Source: Pseudomonadota bacterium (GTDB lineage Bacteria; Pseudomonadota; Alphaproteobacteria; Caulobacterales; Caulobacteraceae). Taken from it: 64,000 bases of DNA. The notes below the pieces were generated by a model, which saw only the letters and a program-made list of their open reading frames with translations, had not been told where the DNA came from and searched no databases. Position numbers and translations under genes: made by a program. Shown piece by piece: positions 55,870 to 64,000 of this stretch; within the stretch, counting starts at the first letter, position 1, and each line of letters starts with the position of its first letter. The DNA lies in the NCBI GenBank assembly GCA_020161365.1, contig JAIUNU010000004.1, positions 186,001-250,000 on the forward strand. The letters run 5' to 3'.

Positions 55870-57025
55870 TCACGCGGTCCATTTCCAGGATCGCCAGGAC
55901 GATGTGATAAAAGGAGCTCGCCGGCGCGGGCTCTTCGACGAAGGTCTCGTCGGCCAGGTACTTGTCGCGCCAAAGGCCGGGAACCGGCGTGCGCAGGTAA
56001 GCCAGCAGACCGACAGCGGCGGCTACGGCCATCTCCCAATACTTCGCGTCGCCGGTGATTTCAGCGGCGAGCACCGCCGCCTTGATCCGTTCGGTCTGCG
56101 GCCAGAGACGCGCGCCGTCATCGTGGACGGAGTAGTCGTCCAGCAAGGCGTTGATCGCGACGCCTCTGGCGAAATCGGTTCCGAGCTTCTCGGCGTCGTC
56201 GATCATTTTCAGGGCGGCGGCCGTCGCGTCGGGGCGATCAGCCAGCCTGCCCCATCGCAAGAGCAACCAGCCCCATTCGAACTGATGCCCTGGCTCGCAG
56301 ATGCGGCCCTCGACGCCCGGCGCCGGGCTCCAGTCGAGGTCGAAGAACTCGCGGACCATGCCGGTCTCGGCGTGGACGAATCTGGTCAGGGCCAGGTCCG
56401 CGATCTCGTCGGCGAGGGCGCGCCACGTCGGTTCCGGGTCGATCTCGTTCCAGGCCAGCATCGCCTCGAACAGGTGCATGTGCGGGTTGGATTGAAGCGG
56501 AGCCGTCGCGGGGTTTGACTGATGGAAGCCCGCGAGGGGATGCTTGCGGTCGGCGATCAGGCGGTCACGCACCTCGACGGCCATGCTCCTGGCCTGCTGC
56601 GCACGCTCCGGCAGGGCCTTGGCCACAGCCGCCAGGGCGAAGATCGCGAAGGCCTGGTCGTAGAGGTCGGCGGTGTCGTCCAAGGCCTCGCCGCTAGGTC
56701 CCACCAGGGTGCGGAACTGGCCATCGGCGCGGCGATAGGCCGACAGGAAAAAATCCAGGCCGTGTTCGACGGCGGTGCGCCAGGGGCCCCGCCAGCCCAG
56801 GTCGCCCGCGATGGCGTAGGCATAGATCTGGCGCGGAAGTACCCGTCCGCGTCGAGGGCCTTCGACGGCGCGTCCCTCGAGGTCGATCTTCTCGAAAAAG
56901 CCGCCCTTGGTCTGATCCGCGCCGACCTCCCACCAGATCGGATAGGCGGTCTCGGCCGCCCAGGTCTTCAGGCGATCGCGAAGGCGGGCGGCGTCGGCGA
57001 AGGCGTCGGTCATCGGGAGCTCCAT
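55853..57025 (-). CDS. AGE-family N-acylglucosamine 2-epimerase/mannose isomerase-like
   Basis: 390 residues from the ATG at 57025 (GGGAG 6 bases upstream), another ATG four codons later. The (alpha/alpha)6-barrel family shows RVLPRQIYAYAIAGDLGWRG, QSNPHMHLFEAMLAWNE with the first catalytic His region, EPGHQFEWGWLLLRWGRL with the second, and WPQTERIKAAV. Members epimerise GlcNAc/ManNAc or isomerise mannose and fructose. Beside manC, a mannose/fructose or ManNAc role is suggested but not proven. Confidence 0.9.
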   Translation of the reverse strand: MELPMTDAFADAARLRDRLKTWAAETAYPIWWEVGADQTKGGFFEKIDLEGRAVEGPRRGRVLPRQIYAYAIAGDLGWRGPWRTAVEHGLDFFLSAYRRADGQFRTLVGPSGEALDDTADLYDQAFAIFALAAVAKALPERAQQARSMAVEVRDRLIADRKHPLAGFHQSNPATAPLQSNPHMHLFEAMLAWNEIDPEPTWRALADEIADLALTRFVHAETGMVREFFDLDWSPAPGVEGRICEPGHQFEWGWLLLRWGRLADRPDATAAALKMIDDAEKLGTDFARGVAINALLDDYSVHDDGARLWPQTERIKAAVLAAEITGDAKYWEMAVAAAVGLLAYLRTPVPGLWRDKYLADETFVEEPAPASSFYHIVLAILEMDRVISAAA

Positions 57026-57107
57026 CGGCGCTCCCTTCTAGGGAGGTTGCGGGCCAAGGCCAAGACGGCGACTTGGCGACCGCTCGCCGGCCGGTTAGTG
57101 CTCCGCC

Positions 57108-57653
57108 ATGACCCGTCAGACCGTTCTTCCCCCGCTCAAGGCCGTGTTCCTCGATCGCGACGGCGTGCTCAACGTCGATCACGGCTATGTGCATGATCCG
57201 GCGCGGCTCGACTGGATCGAGGGCGCCCGCGAGGCGGTCGCGGCGATGACCCGCGCGGGGTTGACCGTGCTGGTGGTCACCAATCAGTCCGGGATCGGCC
57301 GCGGCTATTTCGACGAAGCGGCCCTGGCGCGCTTCCACGCGGCTATGCAGTCGGGCCTGGCCGAGGCCGGCGGGCGGATCGACGCCTTCTACCACTGCCC
57401 TTTTCACGAGACGGCGGTGGTGGAGGCCTATCGGATCGCCAACCATCCGGACCGCAAGCCCAATCCCGGCATGATCCTGCGCGGCTTGGCCGACTGGGGA
57501 CTTTCGCCCGAGGAGGCCGTGATCATCGGCGACCGGGACATCGACGTCGAAGCCGGACGCCGGGCGGGCGTGCCGGGCTATCTGTTCGAGGGCGGCAGCC
57601 TGCGGGACTTCGTCGCCGCCGCCTTGGGTGACCGCGTTCCGGCGCTGAGATGA
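57108..57653 (+). CDS. gmhB: D-glycero-beta-D-manno-heptose-1,7-bisphosphate 7-phosphatase
   Basis: 181 residues, HAD family. Catalytic DRDGVLNVD, then VVTNQSGIGRGYFDE, RKPNPGMILRGLADW and IIGDRDIDVEAGRRAG. The zinc loop of the family (C-P-x-H ... C-x-C-R-K-P) is only half kept: CPFH is present but the later pair reads NHPDRKP, so two Cys are missing. It supplies the substrate for HldE (30674). Its stop overlaps rfbD by 4 bases. Confidence 0.9.
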   Translation: MTRQTVLPPLKAVFLDRDGVLNVDHGYVHDPARLDWIEGAREAVAAMTRAGLTVLVVTNQSGIGRGYFDEAALARFHAAMQSGLAEAGGRIDAFYHCPFHETAVVEAYRIANHPDRKPNPGMILRGLADWGLSPEEAVIIGDRDIDVEAGRRAGVPGYLFEGGSLRDFVAAALGDRVPALR

Positions 57654-58531
57654 GGATTCTCCAGTTCGGCCAGACGGGTCAGGTCGCCACCGCGATGCGG
57701 GTCGCGGCGCAGGGGCGGGCGGCGCTGACCGCCTTGTCGCGCAGCGATTGCGACCTTGCCGATCCCGAGCGCGTCCGCGCCGCGATCCTGGCCGCAGACT
57801 GCGATCTTGTGATCAACACCGCCGCCTTCACCCAGGTCGATCCCGCCGAGGCTGCGCCCGACTCGGCCTTCGCCGTCAACGCGCAGGCCCCCGGCGTCAT
57901 GGCCGCCGCCTGCGCCGAGCGCGGGCTGCCGTTCGTGCATCTGTCGACCGACGCGGTGTTCAACGGCCGGACCGATCGTCCTTATGTCGAGACCGATCGC
58001 CCCGAGCCGATCAATGTCTATGGCCGCTCCAAGCTGGCGGGCGAGCAGGCGGTTCTGGCCCACCCCCGCGCCGTCGTACTGCGCATCTCCTGGGTCTTTT
58101 CGCGCTACGGCCGCAACTATGTCAGCTTCATGCTGAAGCTGGCGCGCGAGCGGGACGCGCTGAAGGTGGTGGCCGACCAGTTCGGCTCGCCCACCGACGG
58201 CGAGGCCTTGGCTGACTTTCTGATCGGCGCCGGCGCGCGCTGGACCCAGGCGTCTGTGGACGACCCCGTGTTCGGCCTGTTCCATTTCGCCAATGCTGGC
58301 GAGACCAGCCGCTTCGACTTCGCCAAGGCCGCGATCGATCGGGATCCGCTGGCGAAGGCCAGGCTGGAGCCGACCACCCAGGCGGCGTTCGCCGAGCCCG
58401 CGCCCCGGCCGCCGCGCTCGCCGCTCGAAACGGCCAAGCTTCGGACCGTGTTCGACTTCACGCCCGAACCTTGGCGCCCGGCGGTCGAGCGCACGGCGGA
58501 TCGGCTGGTCGCGGCGGGGCTACCCGGCTAA
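57650..58531 (+). CDS. rfbD: dTDP-4-dehydrorhamnose reductase
   Basis: 293-residue NADPH-dependent reductase, the last step to dTDP-L-rhamnose. QFGQTGQVATAM nucleotide loop, LSTDAVFNGRTDRPYVE, YxxxK in YGRSKLAGEQAVL and a late RPPRSPLETAKL. Coupled to gmhB by a 4-base overlap, 16 and 20 kb from rfbB and rfbC, so the pathway is dispersed. Confidence 0.94.
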   Translation: MRILQFGQTGQVATAMRVAAQGRAALTALSRSDCDLADPERVRAAILAADCDLVINTAAFTQVDPAEAAPDSAFAVNAQAPGVMAAACAERGLPFVHLSTDAVFNGRTDRPYVETDRPEPINVYGRSKLAGEQAVLAHPRAVVLRISWVFSRYGRNYVSFMLKLARERDALKVVADQFGSPTDGEALADFLIGAGARWTQASVDDPVFGLFHFANAGETSRFDFAKAAIDRDPLAKARLEPTTQAAFAEPAPRPPRSPLETAKLRTVFDFTPEPWRPAVERTADRLVAAGLPG

Positions 58532-58603
58532 TCGCTGGCGCGCGCGGCCCGCCCGCGATAAACCGGCCGCCACCGCCCCCCTACAATACAGCGCAAGAGA
58601 CCC

Positions 58604-59257
58604 ATGCAGATCTTCCTCGACAGCACCGACACCAAGGTCATCGCGGACCTCGCCTCGACCGGCCTGATCGACGGCGTGACCACCAACCCGACCCTGATCG
58701 CCAAGTCGGGCCGCCCGATGCTGGAGGTGATCGCCGAGATCTGCGACATCGTCCCGGGTCCGATCAGCGCTGAAGTGGCGGCCACCACGGCCGACGCGAT
58801 GATCGCCGAAGGTCAGAAGCTGGCCAAGATCGCGCCGAACGTCGTGGTCAAGATCCCGCTGACCCGGGACGGCCTGATCGCCTGCGCCGCCTTCGCCGAC
58901 GAAGAGATCAAGACCAACGTCACCCTGTGCTTCTCGCCGACCCAAGCCCTGCTGGCCGCCAAGGCGGGCGCGACCTACATCTCGCCGTTCATTGGCCGCC
59001 TGGACGACTATGGCTTTGACGGCATGGACCTGATCCGCGACATCCGTGCGATCTATGACAACTACGGCTACGAGACCGAAATCCTGGCGGCCTCGGTGCG
59101 CAACGCCGGCCACGTCAAGGAAGCCGCGATCGTCGGCGCCGACGTCGTCACCATCCCGCCGGCGGTGTTCAGCGACCTCTACAAGCATCCGCTGACCGAC
59201 AAGGGTCTGGAACTGTTCCTGAAGGACTGGGCCTCGACGGGCCAGTCGATCCTCTAG
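58604..59257 (+). CDS. tal: Transaldolase/fructose-6-phosphate aldolase family
   Basis: 217 residues, the short TalC/FSA type. [32 protein letters not shown] at the start, the Schiff-base Lys in [13 protein letters not shown], then [26 protein letters not shown] and [26 protein letters not shown]. Transaldolase (as in other short forms) is more likely than aldolase given the tkt gene in the window, but the two are not separable by eye. Confidence 0.93.
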   Translation: MQIFLDSTDTKVIADLASTGLIDGVTTNPTLIAKSGRPMLEVIAEICDIVPGPISAEVAATTADAMIAEGQKLAKIAPNVVVKIPLTRDGLIACAAFADEEIKTNVTLCFSPTQALLAAKAGATYISPFIGRLDDYGFDGMDLIRDIRAIYDNYGYETEILAASVRNAGHVKEAAIVGADVVTIPPAVFSDLYKHPLTDKGLELFLKDWASTGQSIL

Positions 59258-59292
59258 AGTTCGCTTTTTGTCGCCGCGAGGATCGCCTCGCC

Positions 59293-60285
59293 CTATTGCG
59301 GCTTCTCGGCCGGCGCCTTGGACTTGGCGCCGGCCTTGCGGCTCCGGCGCGGCTTGATCAGGGCCAGCAGATGGTGATGCTCGCCTTCGCCCGGCATGGC
59401 GGGCGAGGGGTCGATGGCCTTTGAGGGCCGTGGCGGCGGAAGATCGGTCCGCATCGGGTCCTCCGCGAGCAGGTGCGCCGACAGCATCAGGTCGGTCTTG
59501 ACCGGACCGAAATCGGCCGCCGCCGTCCACACCCGGATCGCCGCCTGGGCGAAGACCTCTGAAAGGTCGGTGACTTCGATCATTGGCGCGGGATCCTGAC
59601 GGATGCGCGCGTCGTTCTCGGCCCGCTCGCGCAGACGCTTGAGCACCGCCACCAGGTCGGTTTTCAGCGGGACCTTGAACAGCACGTCCACCCGCCGATG
59701 ACGGTGATTGGAGTAGTTCAGGATGACATCGCCGAACACCTTGCTGTTGGGGATCATCACCTTGACGTTGTCAGGTGTCGCGATCTCGGTGAACAGCAGG
59801 TCGAGCGACTTGACCGTGCCCTGACGCGTCGCGGTCTCGATGACATCGCCGACGCGGTAGGGGCGAAACAGCAGGATCATCACACCCGCAGCGACGTTCG
59901 ACAGCGCGCCCTGAAGAGCCAGACCGATGGCCAGCGACGCCGCGCCCAGCACCGCGATGATGGAGGTCGCCTGCACGCCAAGCTGCTGCAGCACGGCCAC
60001 GAGCCCCACCGCCACGATGGCGTAGCGGGCCAGGGAGGCGGCGAAGCTCTCGAGGGTCGGATCGGGGTTGCTGCGATGTACGCGGGTCAGGGTGCGGCGC
60101 ATGAACCGCGCCGCCCAGCCCGCGGCCCAGAAGGTGACGGCTAGGATCAGGGCGGCGACGACCAGGTTCACCGCCAGCTTGCCCAGCCAGTCGAGGAAAT
60201 GGCCGAGCATCGTCTCGTCGGCCTTTACATTGGCCAGGGAAGGCAACGGCGTGTCGGCCGGCAAGAGGCTGGGCTTGGTCTTCAT
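59293..60285 (-). CDS. Mechanosensitive ion channel, MscS family
   Basis: 330 residues. Two N-terminal helices, then the pore helix with LGAASLAIGLALQGALSNVAAGVMILLFRPYRVGDVIETATRQGTV, followed by the beta domain (VMIPNSKVFGDVILNYSNH) and a C-terminal alpha/beta part. A charged Pro/Lys tail (RRSRKAGAKSKAPAEKPQ) is additional. Osmotic safety valve of the inner membrane. Between tal and the aminotransferase gene, transcribed opposite to both. Confidence 0.93.
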   Translation of the reverse strand: MKTKPSLLPADTPLPSLANVKADETMLGHFLDWLGKLAVNLVVAALILAVTFWAAGWAARFMRRTLTRVHRSNPDPTLESFAASLARYAIVAVGLVAVLQQLGVQATSIIAVLGAASLAIGLALQGALSNVAAGVMILLFRPYRVGDVIETATRQGTVKSLDLLFTEIATPDNVKVMIPNSKVFGDVILNYSNHRHRRVDVLFKVPLKTDLVAVLKRLRERAENDARIRQDPAPMIEVTDLSEVFAQAAIRVWTAAADFGPVKTDLMLSAHLLAEDPMRTDLPPPRPSKAIDPSPAMPGEGEHHHLLALIKPRRSRKAGAKSKAPAEKPQ

Positions 60286-60423
60286 GAGGATCTCGATAGG
60301 CGCCCCCGCGCGTCCAGGTCAACGCGGTCAAGCTTCCCAGGGTTCCGCTTGCGTCCGACGGGAAACAGTCGGTTACATCAATTGGCTCGAAATCGTCACG
60401 AAGCCTGACTAAGAGCGCCGCCC

Positions 60424-61584
60424 ATGAGCATGCCCTTCATCGACCTCGGCGCGCAGCAGCGCCGGATCCGCGAAAAGATCGACACCGCCATCGCCAAGGT
60501 TCTCGACAGCGGCGCCTATGTGATGGGGCCGCAGGTGCGAGAGTTCGAGGCGCAGCTGGCCGCGTTTGGCCAGGCGAAACTGGCCCTGTCGTGCGCCAAC
60601 GGCACTGACGCCATCGCCCTGCCGCTGATGGCCTGGGGCGTCGGGCCGGGCGACGCGGTGTTCTGCCCGTCCTTCACCTTCGCCGCGACGCCCGAGGTCG
60701 TGCCGTGGGTCGGGGCGACGCCGGTGTTTGTCGACGTGCTGCCCGACACCTACAATCTCGATCCGGTCAAGCTTGAGGCCGCCATCGCGGGTGTGAAGGC
60801 GGAGGGTAAGCTTACGCCCAAGGTGGTGATCGCCGTCGATCTGTTCGGCCAGCCAGCCGACTATCCGGCCATCAAGGCCATCTGTGATCGCGAGGGGCTG
60901 AAGCTGATCGCCGACAGCGCCCAGGGCTTCGGCTGCACCCTGAACGGGCATCACCCGCTGCATTGGGCGGACGTCGCCACCACCAGCTTCTTTCCCGCCA
61001 AGCCACTGGGTTGCTACGGCGACGGCGGCGCGGTGCTGACCAATGACGCCACGCTTTGGGACCTGATGGACAGCTATCGCGTCCACGGCAAGGCGGTCGG
61101 TCCGGATCTCGCCGGCAGGACCTTCGACCACGATCCGAAGTATCTGAATACGCGCATCGGCATGAATTCGCGCCTCGACACGATCCAGGCGGCGATCCTG
61201 ATCGAGAAGCTGGCGATCTTCGCCGAGGAGATCGCGCTGCGGCAGGTCGTCGCCGAGCGATACGCCGAGGGCCTCAAGGGCGCGGTGATCTCCACGCCGA
61301 CGGTCATTGAGGGCGGTGTCTCGGTCTGGGCTCAGTATGTGATCGAGCACGAGAACCGCGACGGCCTCGCGGCGCATCTGCGCGCGCAGGGTGTGCCGAC
61401 GGCGGTCTACTATCCGGTCCCGATGCACGTTCAGGCGCCCTACGCCCAGTTCCCACGCGGCGCCGGCGGCCTGCCGGTCACGGAGGCCAAGGCGCAAACT
61501 GTGCTGGCGCTGCCGATGCATCCCTATCTGGGCGCAGACGACCAGCAGAAGATCATCGACGCGATCCGGGCCTTCAACGGCTGA
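60424..61584 (+). CDS. DegT/DnrJ/EryC1/StrS aminotransferase, WbpE-like
   Basis: 386 residues. PLP sugar aminotransferase: MPFIDLGAQQRRIREKID, GPQVREFEAQLAAF, SCANGTDAIALPLMAWGVGPGDAVFCPSFTFAATPE, the PLP-binding Lys in FFPAKPLGCYGDGGA and a C-terminal QAPYAQFPRGAG. Closest in pattern to UDP-2-acetamido-3-oxo-glucuronate aminotransferases used for O-antigen sugars. It overlaps the convergent kinase by 11 bases. The partner dehydrogenase and acetyltransferase are not in the window. Confidence 0.9.
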   Translation: MSMPFIDLGAQQRRIREKIDTAIAKVLDSGAYVMGPQVREFEAQLAAFGQAKLALSCANGTDAIALPLMAWGVGPGDAVFCPSFTFAATPEVVPWVGATPVFVDVLPDTYNLDPVKLEAAIAGVKAEGKLTPKVVIAVDLFGQPADYPAIKAICDREGLKLIADSAQGFGCTLNGHHPLHWADVATTSFFPAKPLGCYGDGGAVLTNDATLWDLMDSYRVHGKAVGPDLAGRTFDHDPKYLNTRIGMNSRLDTIQAAILIEKLAIFAEEIALRQVVAERYAEGLKGAVISTPTVIEGGVSVWAQYVIEHENRDGLAAHLRAQGVPTAVYYPVPMHVQAPYAQFPRGAGGLPVTEAKAQTVLALPMHPYLGADDQQKIIDAIRAFNG

Positions 61585-63352
61585 CGACGCTTCGGCCCGC
61601 GTCGCGCCGCGAATCCTGGGCGCGGGCCAGGGCGGCGTAGAGCGCCCGGATGTCGAGGGGCTTGGCGATCCAGTCGGTCATGCCGGCTTCGTGACAGGCC
61701 TCGACCTCGTGGTCGGCCACGCCGGCGCTGAAGCCGATCACCGGGGTGTCGTGATTGAGGCCGTCGCCGGCGCGCAGGCGGCGCGTGGCCTCGCGCCCGT
61801 CAAGCCCCGGCATGTTGACGTCCATCAACACCACGTCGAAGGCCTGGGCCTCCAGCGCCGCCAGTGCTTCCAGGCCGTCGGGGGCGGTGGTCAGGTCCGC
61901 GCCCAGCGGCTCCAGCACCAGCGCCAAGGTGCGCCGGTTCACCTCGTGATCGTCGACCACGAGGATTTTCAGCGCCGCGAGGTCTGGAGCGCTGGGCTCC
62001 GGCGTGGACGAGGCGCGCGGCATCTCCTCCTCGCGTCCCTGCGGAAGATCCAGGCTCAAGACGAAAGTGACGCCGCGCGCCTCGCCGGGTCTGGCCTCCA
62101 GTTCGCCGCCCATCAGGCGGGCGAGCTGACGGCTGACCGCCAGACCCAGCCCCGTCCCGCCGTAGGTGCGCGCGGTCTCCTGGGAGGCCTGGGCGTAGGG
62201 CGTAAAAAGGCGGCTCATCGCGTCCTCGGCGATCCCGGGACCGTTGTCCTGAACCTCGATCGCGATCCGGACCCGATCGTTCGCAAGGGGCTCGGCCCGC
62301 ACGCGCAGGGCGATCGAGCCGTGCTCGGTGAACTTCACGGCGTTGGACAGGAGATTGTTGAGGATCTGCCGCAGCCGGAAGGGGTCGCCGCGCACCCATA
62401 CCGCAGGCTGGTCCTTCGGCGGCTCCACCAAGGTGAGGCCCTTGACCCGCGCGTTGGCGGACCAGAACCGACCGGCGTCACGGGCGGCGCCGAGGAGGTC
62501 GAAGTCGCGCGCCTCGAGGCTCATCGCCCGCGCCTCGATCTTGGCCTGGTCCAGCATGTCGGTCAGCAGATCGGTCATCAGGTGGCCGGCGTCGATGATC
62601 AGGTCAGCCGTGGCCCGGGTCTGCTCCGGCGAGGATCCGGCGCGGATCAGGTGCGCGCCCGCCAGGATGGCCGACAGCGGCGTCCGCAGCTCGTGGCTGA
62701 CGATCGCGGCCATGGCGGTGCGGTCGGACAGCGCTTCTTCGGTCTCCACGCGCCGACGGTCGGCCTCTTCGCGCGCAGCGACGACCGCGCGGCGGTTGCG
62801 ATGCATCCGCGTCCAGATCGTGTGAACCGCCAGCATGAAGAAGGCGACCGAAGCGGCCAGGATCATGACCTGCTGGTGCGATCGGTCCCAGATCAGCATC
62901 GGCGTCGCCGCCAGGCTGAGCGCGTAGGGCGTCGCGCCCAGATAAAACAGCATGCGGCTGTCGACGCCCGAACCCACATTGTTCAGCACGCCCCCGACCA
63001 GGACCATCAAGGCCAGGGCCATCAGCGGCGGCTCGCCGCTGACCCAGAGAACCAGCACCGATCCGGCATGCACCACGGCCATCGCCACCATGGCTACCAG
63101 CATCAGCACGATCCGCGACTCCAGGCCGTGCTGCGGAAGCTGACCCTTGGCGAAGGGGCGTACGGCGAAGAATTCCAGCGCCTGCACCGAAAGGCTCGCC
63201 GCCAGCCAGGGGATAATCAGGTCCGCGCGGTCGATCAGCTGCAGGGCCCAGCTCAACAGGATCGTCAGGCCGATCCGCGAATAGGCCTGGCGATAGCGCT
63301 CGTTGGCGTTGGCCTGCAGGAACGGCAGCAGAGAGGCAAGGACCGGCGACAT
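61574..63352 (-). CDS. Hybrid sensor histidine kinase/response regulator, paralogue B
   Basis: 592 residues. Membrane helices from about residue 28 to 180, then HisKA with His220 in IVSHELRTPLSAILAGAHLI, N-box LRQILNNLLSNAVKFT, G-boxes VQDNGPGIA and GGTGLGLAVSRQLARLMGGEL, and a C-terminal receiver ILVVDDHEVNRRTLALVLEPLGA, VLMDVNMPGLDGREATRRLR. Same order and length as the kinase at 47366, with near-identical motif text, so a paralogous pair. No cognate output regulator is adjacent; input signal unknown. Confidence 0.93.
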   Translation of the reverse strand: MSPVLASLLPFLQANANERYRQAYSRIGLTILLSWALQLIDRADLIIPWLAASLSVQALEFFAVRPFAKGQLPQHGLESRIVLMLVAMVAMAVVHAGSVLVLWVSGEPPLMALALMVLVGGVLNNVGSGVDSRMLFYLGATPYALSLAATPMLIWDRSHQQVMILAASVAFFMLAVHTIWTRMHRNRRAVVAAREEADRRRVETEEALSDRTAMAAIVSHELRTPLSAILAGAHLIRAGSSPEQTRATADLIIDAGHLMTDLLTDMLDQAKIEARAMSLEARDFDLLGAARDAGRFWSANARVKGLTLVEPPKDQPAVWVRGDPFRLRQILNNLLSNAVKFTEHGSIALRVRAEPLANDRVRIAIEVQDNGPGIAEDAMSRLFTPYAQASQETARTYGGTGLGLAVSRQLARLMGGELEARPGEARGVTFVLSLDLPQGREEEMPRASSTPEPSAPDLAALKILVVDDHEVNRRTLALVLEPLGADLTTAPDGLEALAALEAQAFDVVLMDVNMPGLDGREATRRLRAGDGLNHDTPVIGFSAGVADHEVEACHEAGMTDWIAKPLDIRALYAALARAQDSRRDAGRSVVSR

Positions 63353-63413
63353 GGGCGAACTCCTCGCAACCTGACGTAGGGGTACAAGGCAAACGAGATA
63401 TGAACGCCGGGCC

Positions 63414-64000
63414 CTAGTCGATCATCGCCTCTAGTGTTTTGAGTTCATCGGCCTCGCCGGCCGGCTTGTCCCACCGGATGCGGTGGATGCGCGGAAAGCG
63501 CATGGCCACGCCCGACTTATGCCGGCTGGAGCGTTGAAGACCTTCGAAGGCGACCTCGAACACCAGGCCAAAGTCCAGCTCGGCGCGGACGGAACGGACA
63601 GGACCAAAGCGCTCCACGGTATTGTCGCGGACGAACTTGTCGATCCGCTTCAGCTCCTCGTCGGTGAAGCCGAAATAGGCCTTGCCAACCGGGGTGAGGG
63701 CGCGCCGGCCCTCCTCGTCCTCGCGCCAGACGCCGAAGGTGTAGTCCGAATAGAAGCTCGATCGCTTGCCGTGCCCACGCTGGGCGTACATCAGCACCGC
63801 GTCGATCAGGCGCGGATCGCGCTTCCACTTGAACCAGGGCCCCTTGGGGCGGCCAGGTTCATAGACGCTGTCGCGGCGCTTGAGCATCAGGCCTTCGGAG
63901 AGGCGCGCGTCGCCCTCCGGCGGGTCGCGGCGCAGCGCGGCGAGGTCTTCCCAGGTCTCGAAGGGCTGCAGCGGCGACAGGTCGATCCGCGTGCTCGCCA
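63414..64000 (-). CDS. ATP-dependent DNA ligase, C-terminal part, gene runs off window
   Basis: The frame is open to the right edge and encodes at least 195 residues. Motif V appears as SEGLMLKRRDSVYEPGRPKGPWFKWKRDP, then the OB-fold with HGKRSSFYSDYTFGVWRE and the end motif RFPRIHRIRWDKP. The N-terminal adenylation domain with the catalytic Lys lies outside. This is the ligase type usually encoded beside the nuclease found here at 26309, though 36 kb away and on the other strand. Confidence 0.94.
   Translation of the reverse strand, partial: ASTRIDLSPLQPFETWEDLAALRRDPPEGDARLSEGLMLKRRDSVYEPGRPKGPWFKWKRDPRLIDAVLMYAQRGHGKRSSFYSDYTFGVWREDEEGRRALTPVGKAYFGFTDEELKRIDKFVRDNTVERFGPVRSVRAELDFGLVFEVAFEGLQRSSRHKSGVAMRFPRIHRIRWDKPAGEADELKTLEAMID

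Overview
The window is about 64 kb of high-GC chromosomal DNA. Gene content and protein sequences look like Caulobacter or a close Caulobacteraceae relative: split cytochrome c maturation genes, DUF2794, ffh-rpsP-rimM, NAD-type malate dehydrogenase, an orphan cytosine methyltransferase with vsr, scattered dTDP-rhamnose genes, and alphaproteobacterial intergenic palindromes. This assignment is from recognition of the families, not from a database search. Nothing looks like a prophage, transposon, integron or CRISPR array.

Layout. 1-6000: a MarR regulator cut by the window edge, two small hypothetical genes, and the cytochrome c maturation genes ccmAB and ccmCDG on the minus strand. These are separated by a Met-rich periplasmic Spy-like protein and an opposite-strand EamA transporter. 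6000-19400: aconitase, DUF1223, a 535-bp intergenic region holding what I read as two tandem C-rich small RNA genes on the minus strand, DUF2794, a Bax-inhibitor-1 protein, an aldo/keto reductase, ThpR, DUF2237, a CitE-like lyase, a secreted lysine-tailed protein, a HIT protein, a MaoC-type (mesaconyl-CoA hydratase-like) enzyme, malate dehydrogenase, a CBS protein and DUF1993. 19400-23000: a dispersed palindromic repeat, a structured leader, ffh, rpsP, rimM, and a Nudix hydrolase gene interrupted by one in-frame TAA. 23000-29700: TesB thioesterase, a histone-deacetylase-like amidohydrolase, an unlisted 32-residue hydrophobic small protein, two PaaI thioesterases, palindromic repeats, a ligase-associated exonuclease, and a divergent pair of citrate-synthase-family genes, one of which carries an N-terminal HTH.

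29700-44800: CDF transporter, hldE, a glutathione transferase overlapping queG, galU, an FKBP lipoprotein, ilvA, an alpha/beta hydrolase, rfbC, a family 2 glycosyltransferase, argE, purU, rfbB, a serine hydrolase and a lipoprotein. 44800-54500: cytosine methyltransferase, cysK, vsr, a hybrid histidine kinase, DUF167, YggT, tRNA-Ala(CGC), transketolase and NAD synthetase. 54500-64000: a sugar-nucleotide and envelope group (GDP-mannose pyrophosphorylase, AGE-family epimerase, gmhB, rfbD, transaldolase-like enzyme, MscS channel, WbpE-like aminotransferase), a second hybrid kinase paralogous to the first, and the 3' part of an ATP-dependent DNA ligase.

Functional themes are central carbon metabolism (acnA, mdh, citrate-synthase-like proteins, tkt, CoA-ester enzymes), cell-surface polysaccharide precursors (galU, rfbBCD without rfbA, hldE, gmhB, manC, WbpE-like), cytochrome c biogenesis, and protein targeting and translation. 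The observations most worth following are the tandem C-rich sRNA locus, the nonsense-interrupted Nudix gene, the HTH-fused citrate synthase with its palindromic divergent promoter, and the hydrophobic small protein with an upstream operator-like palindrome.
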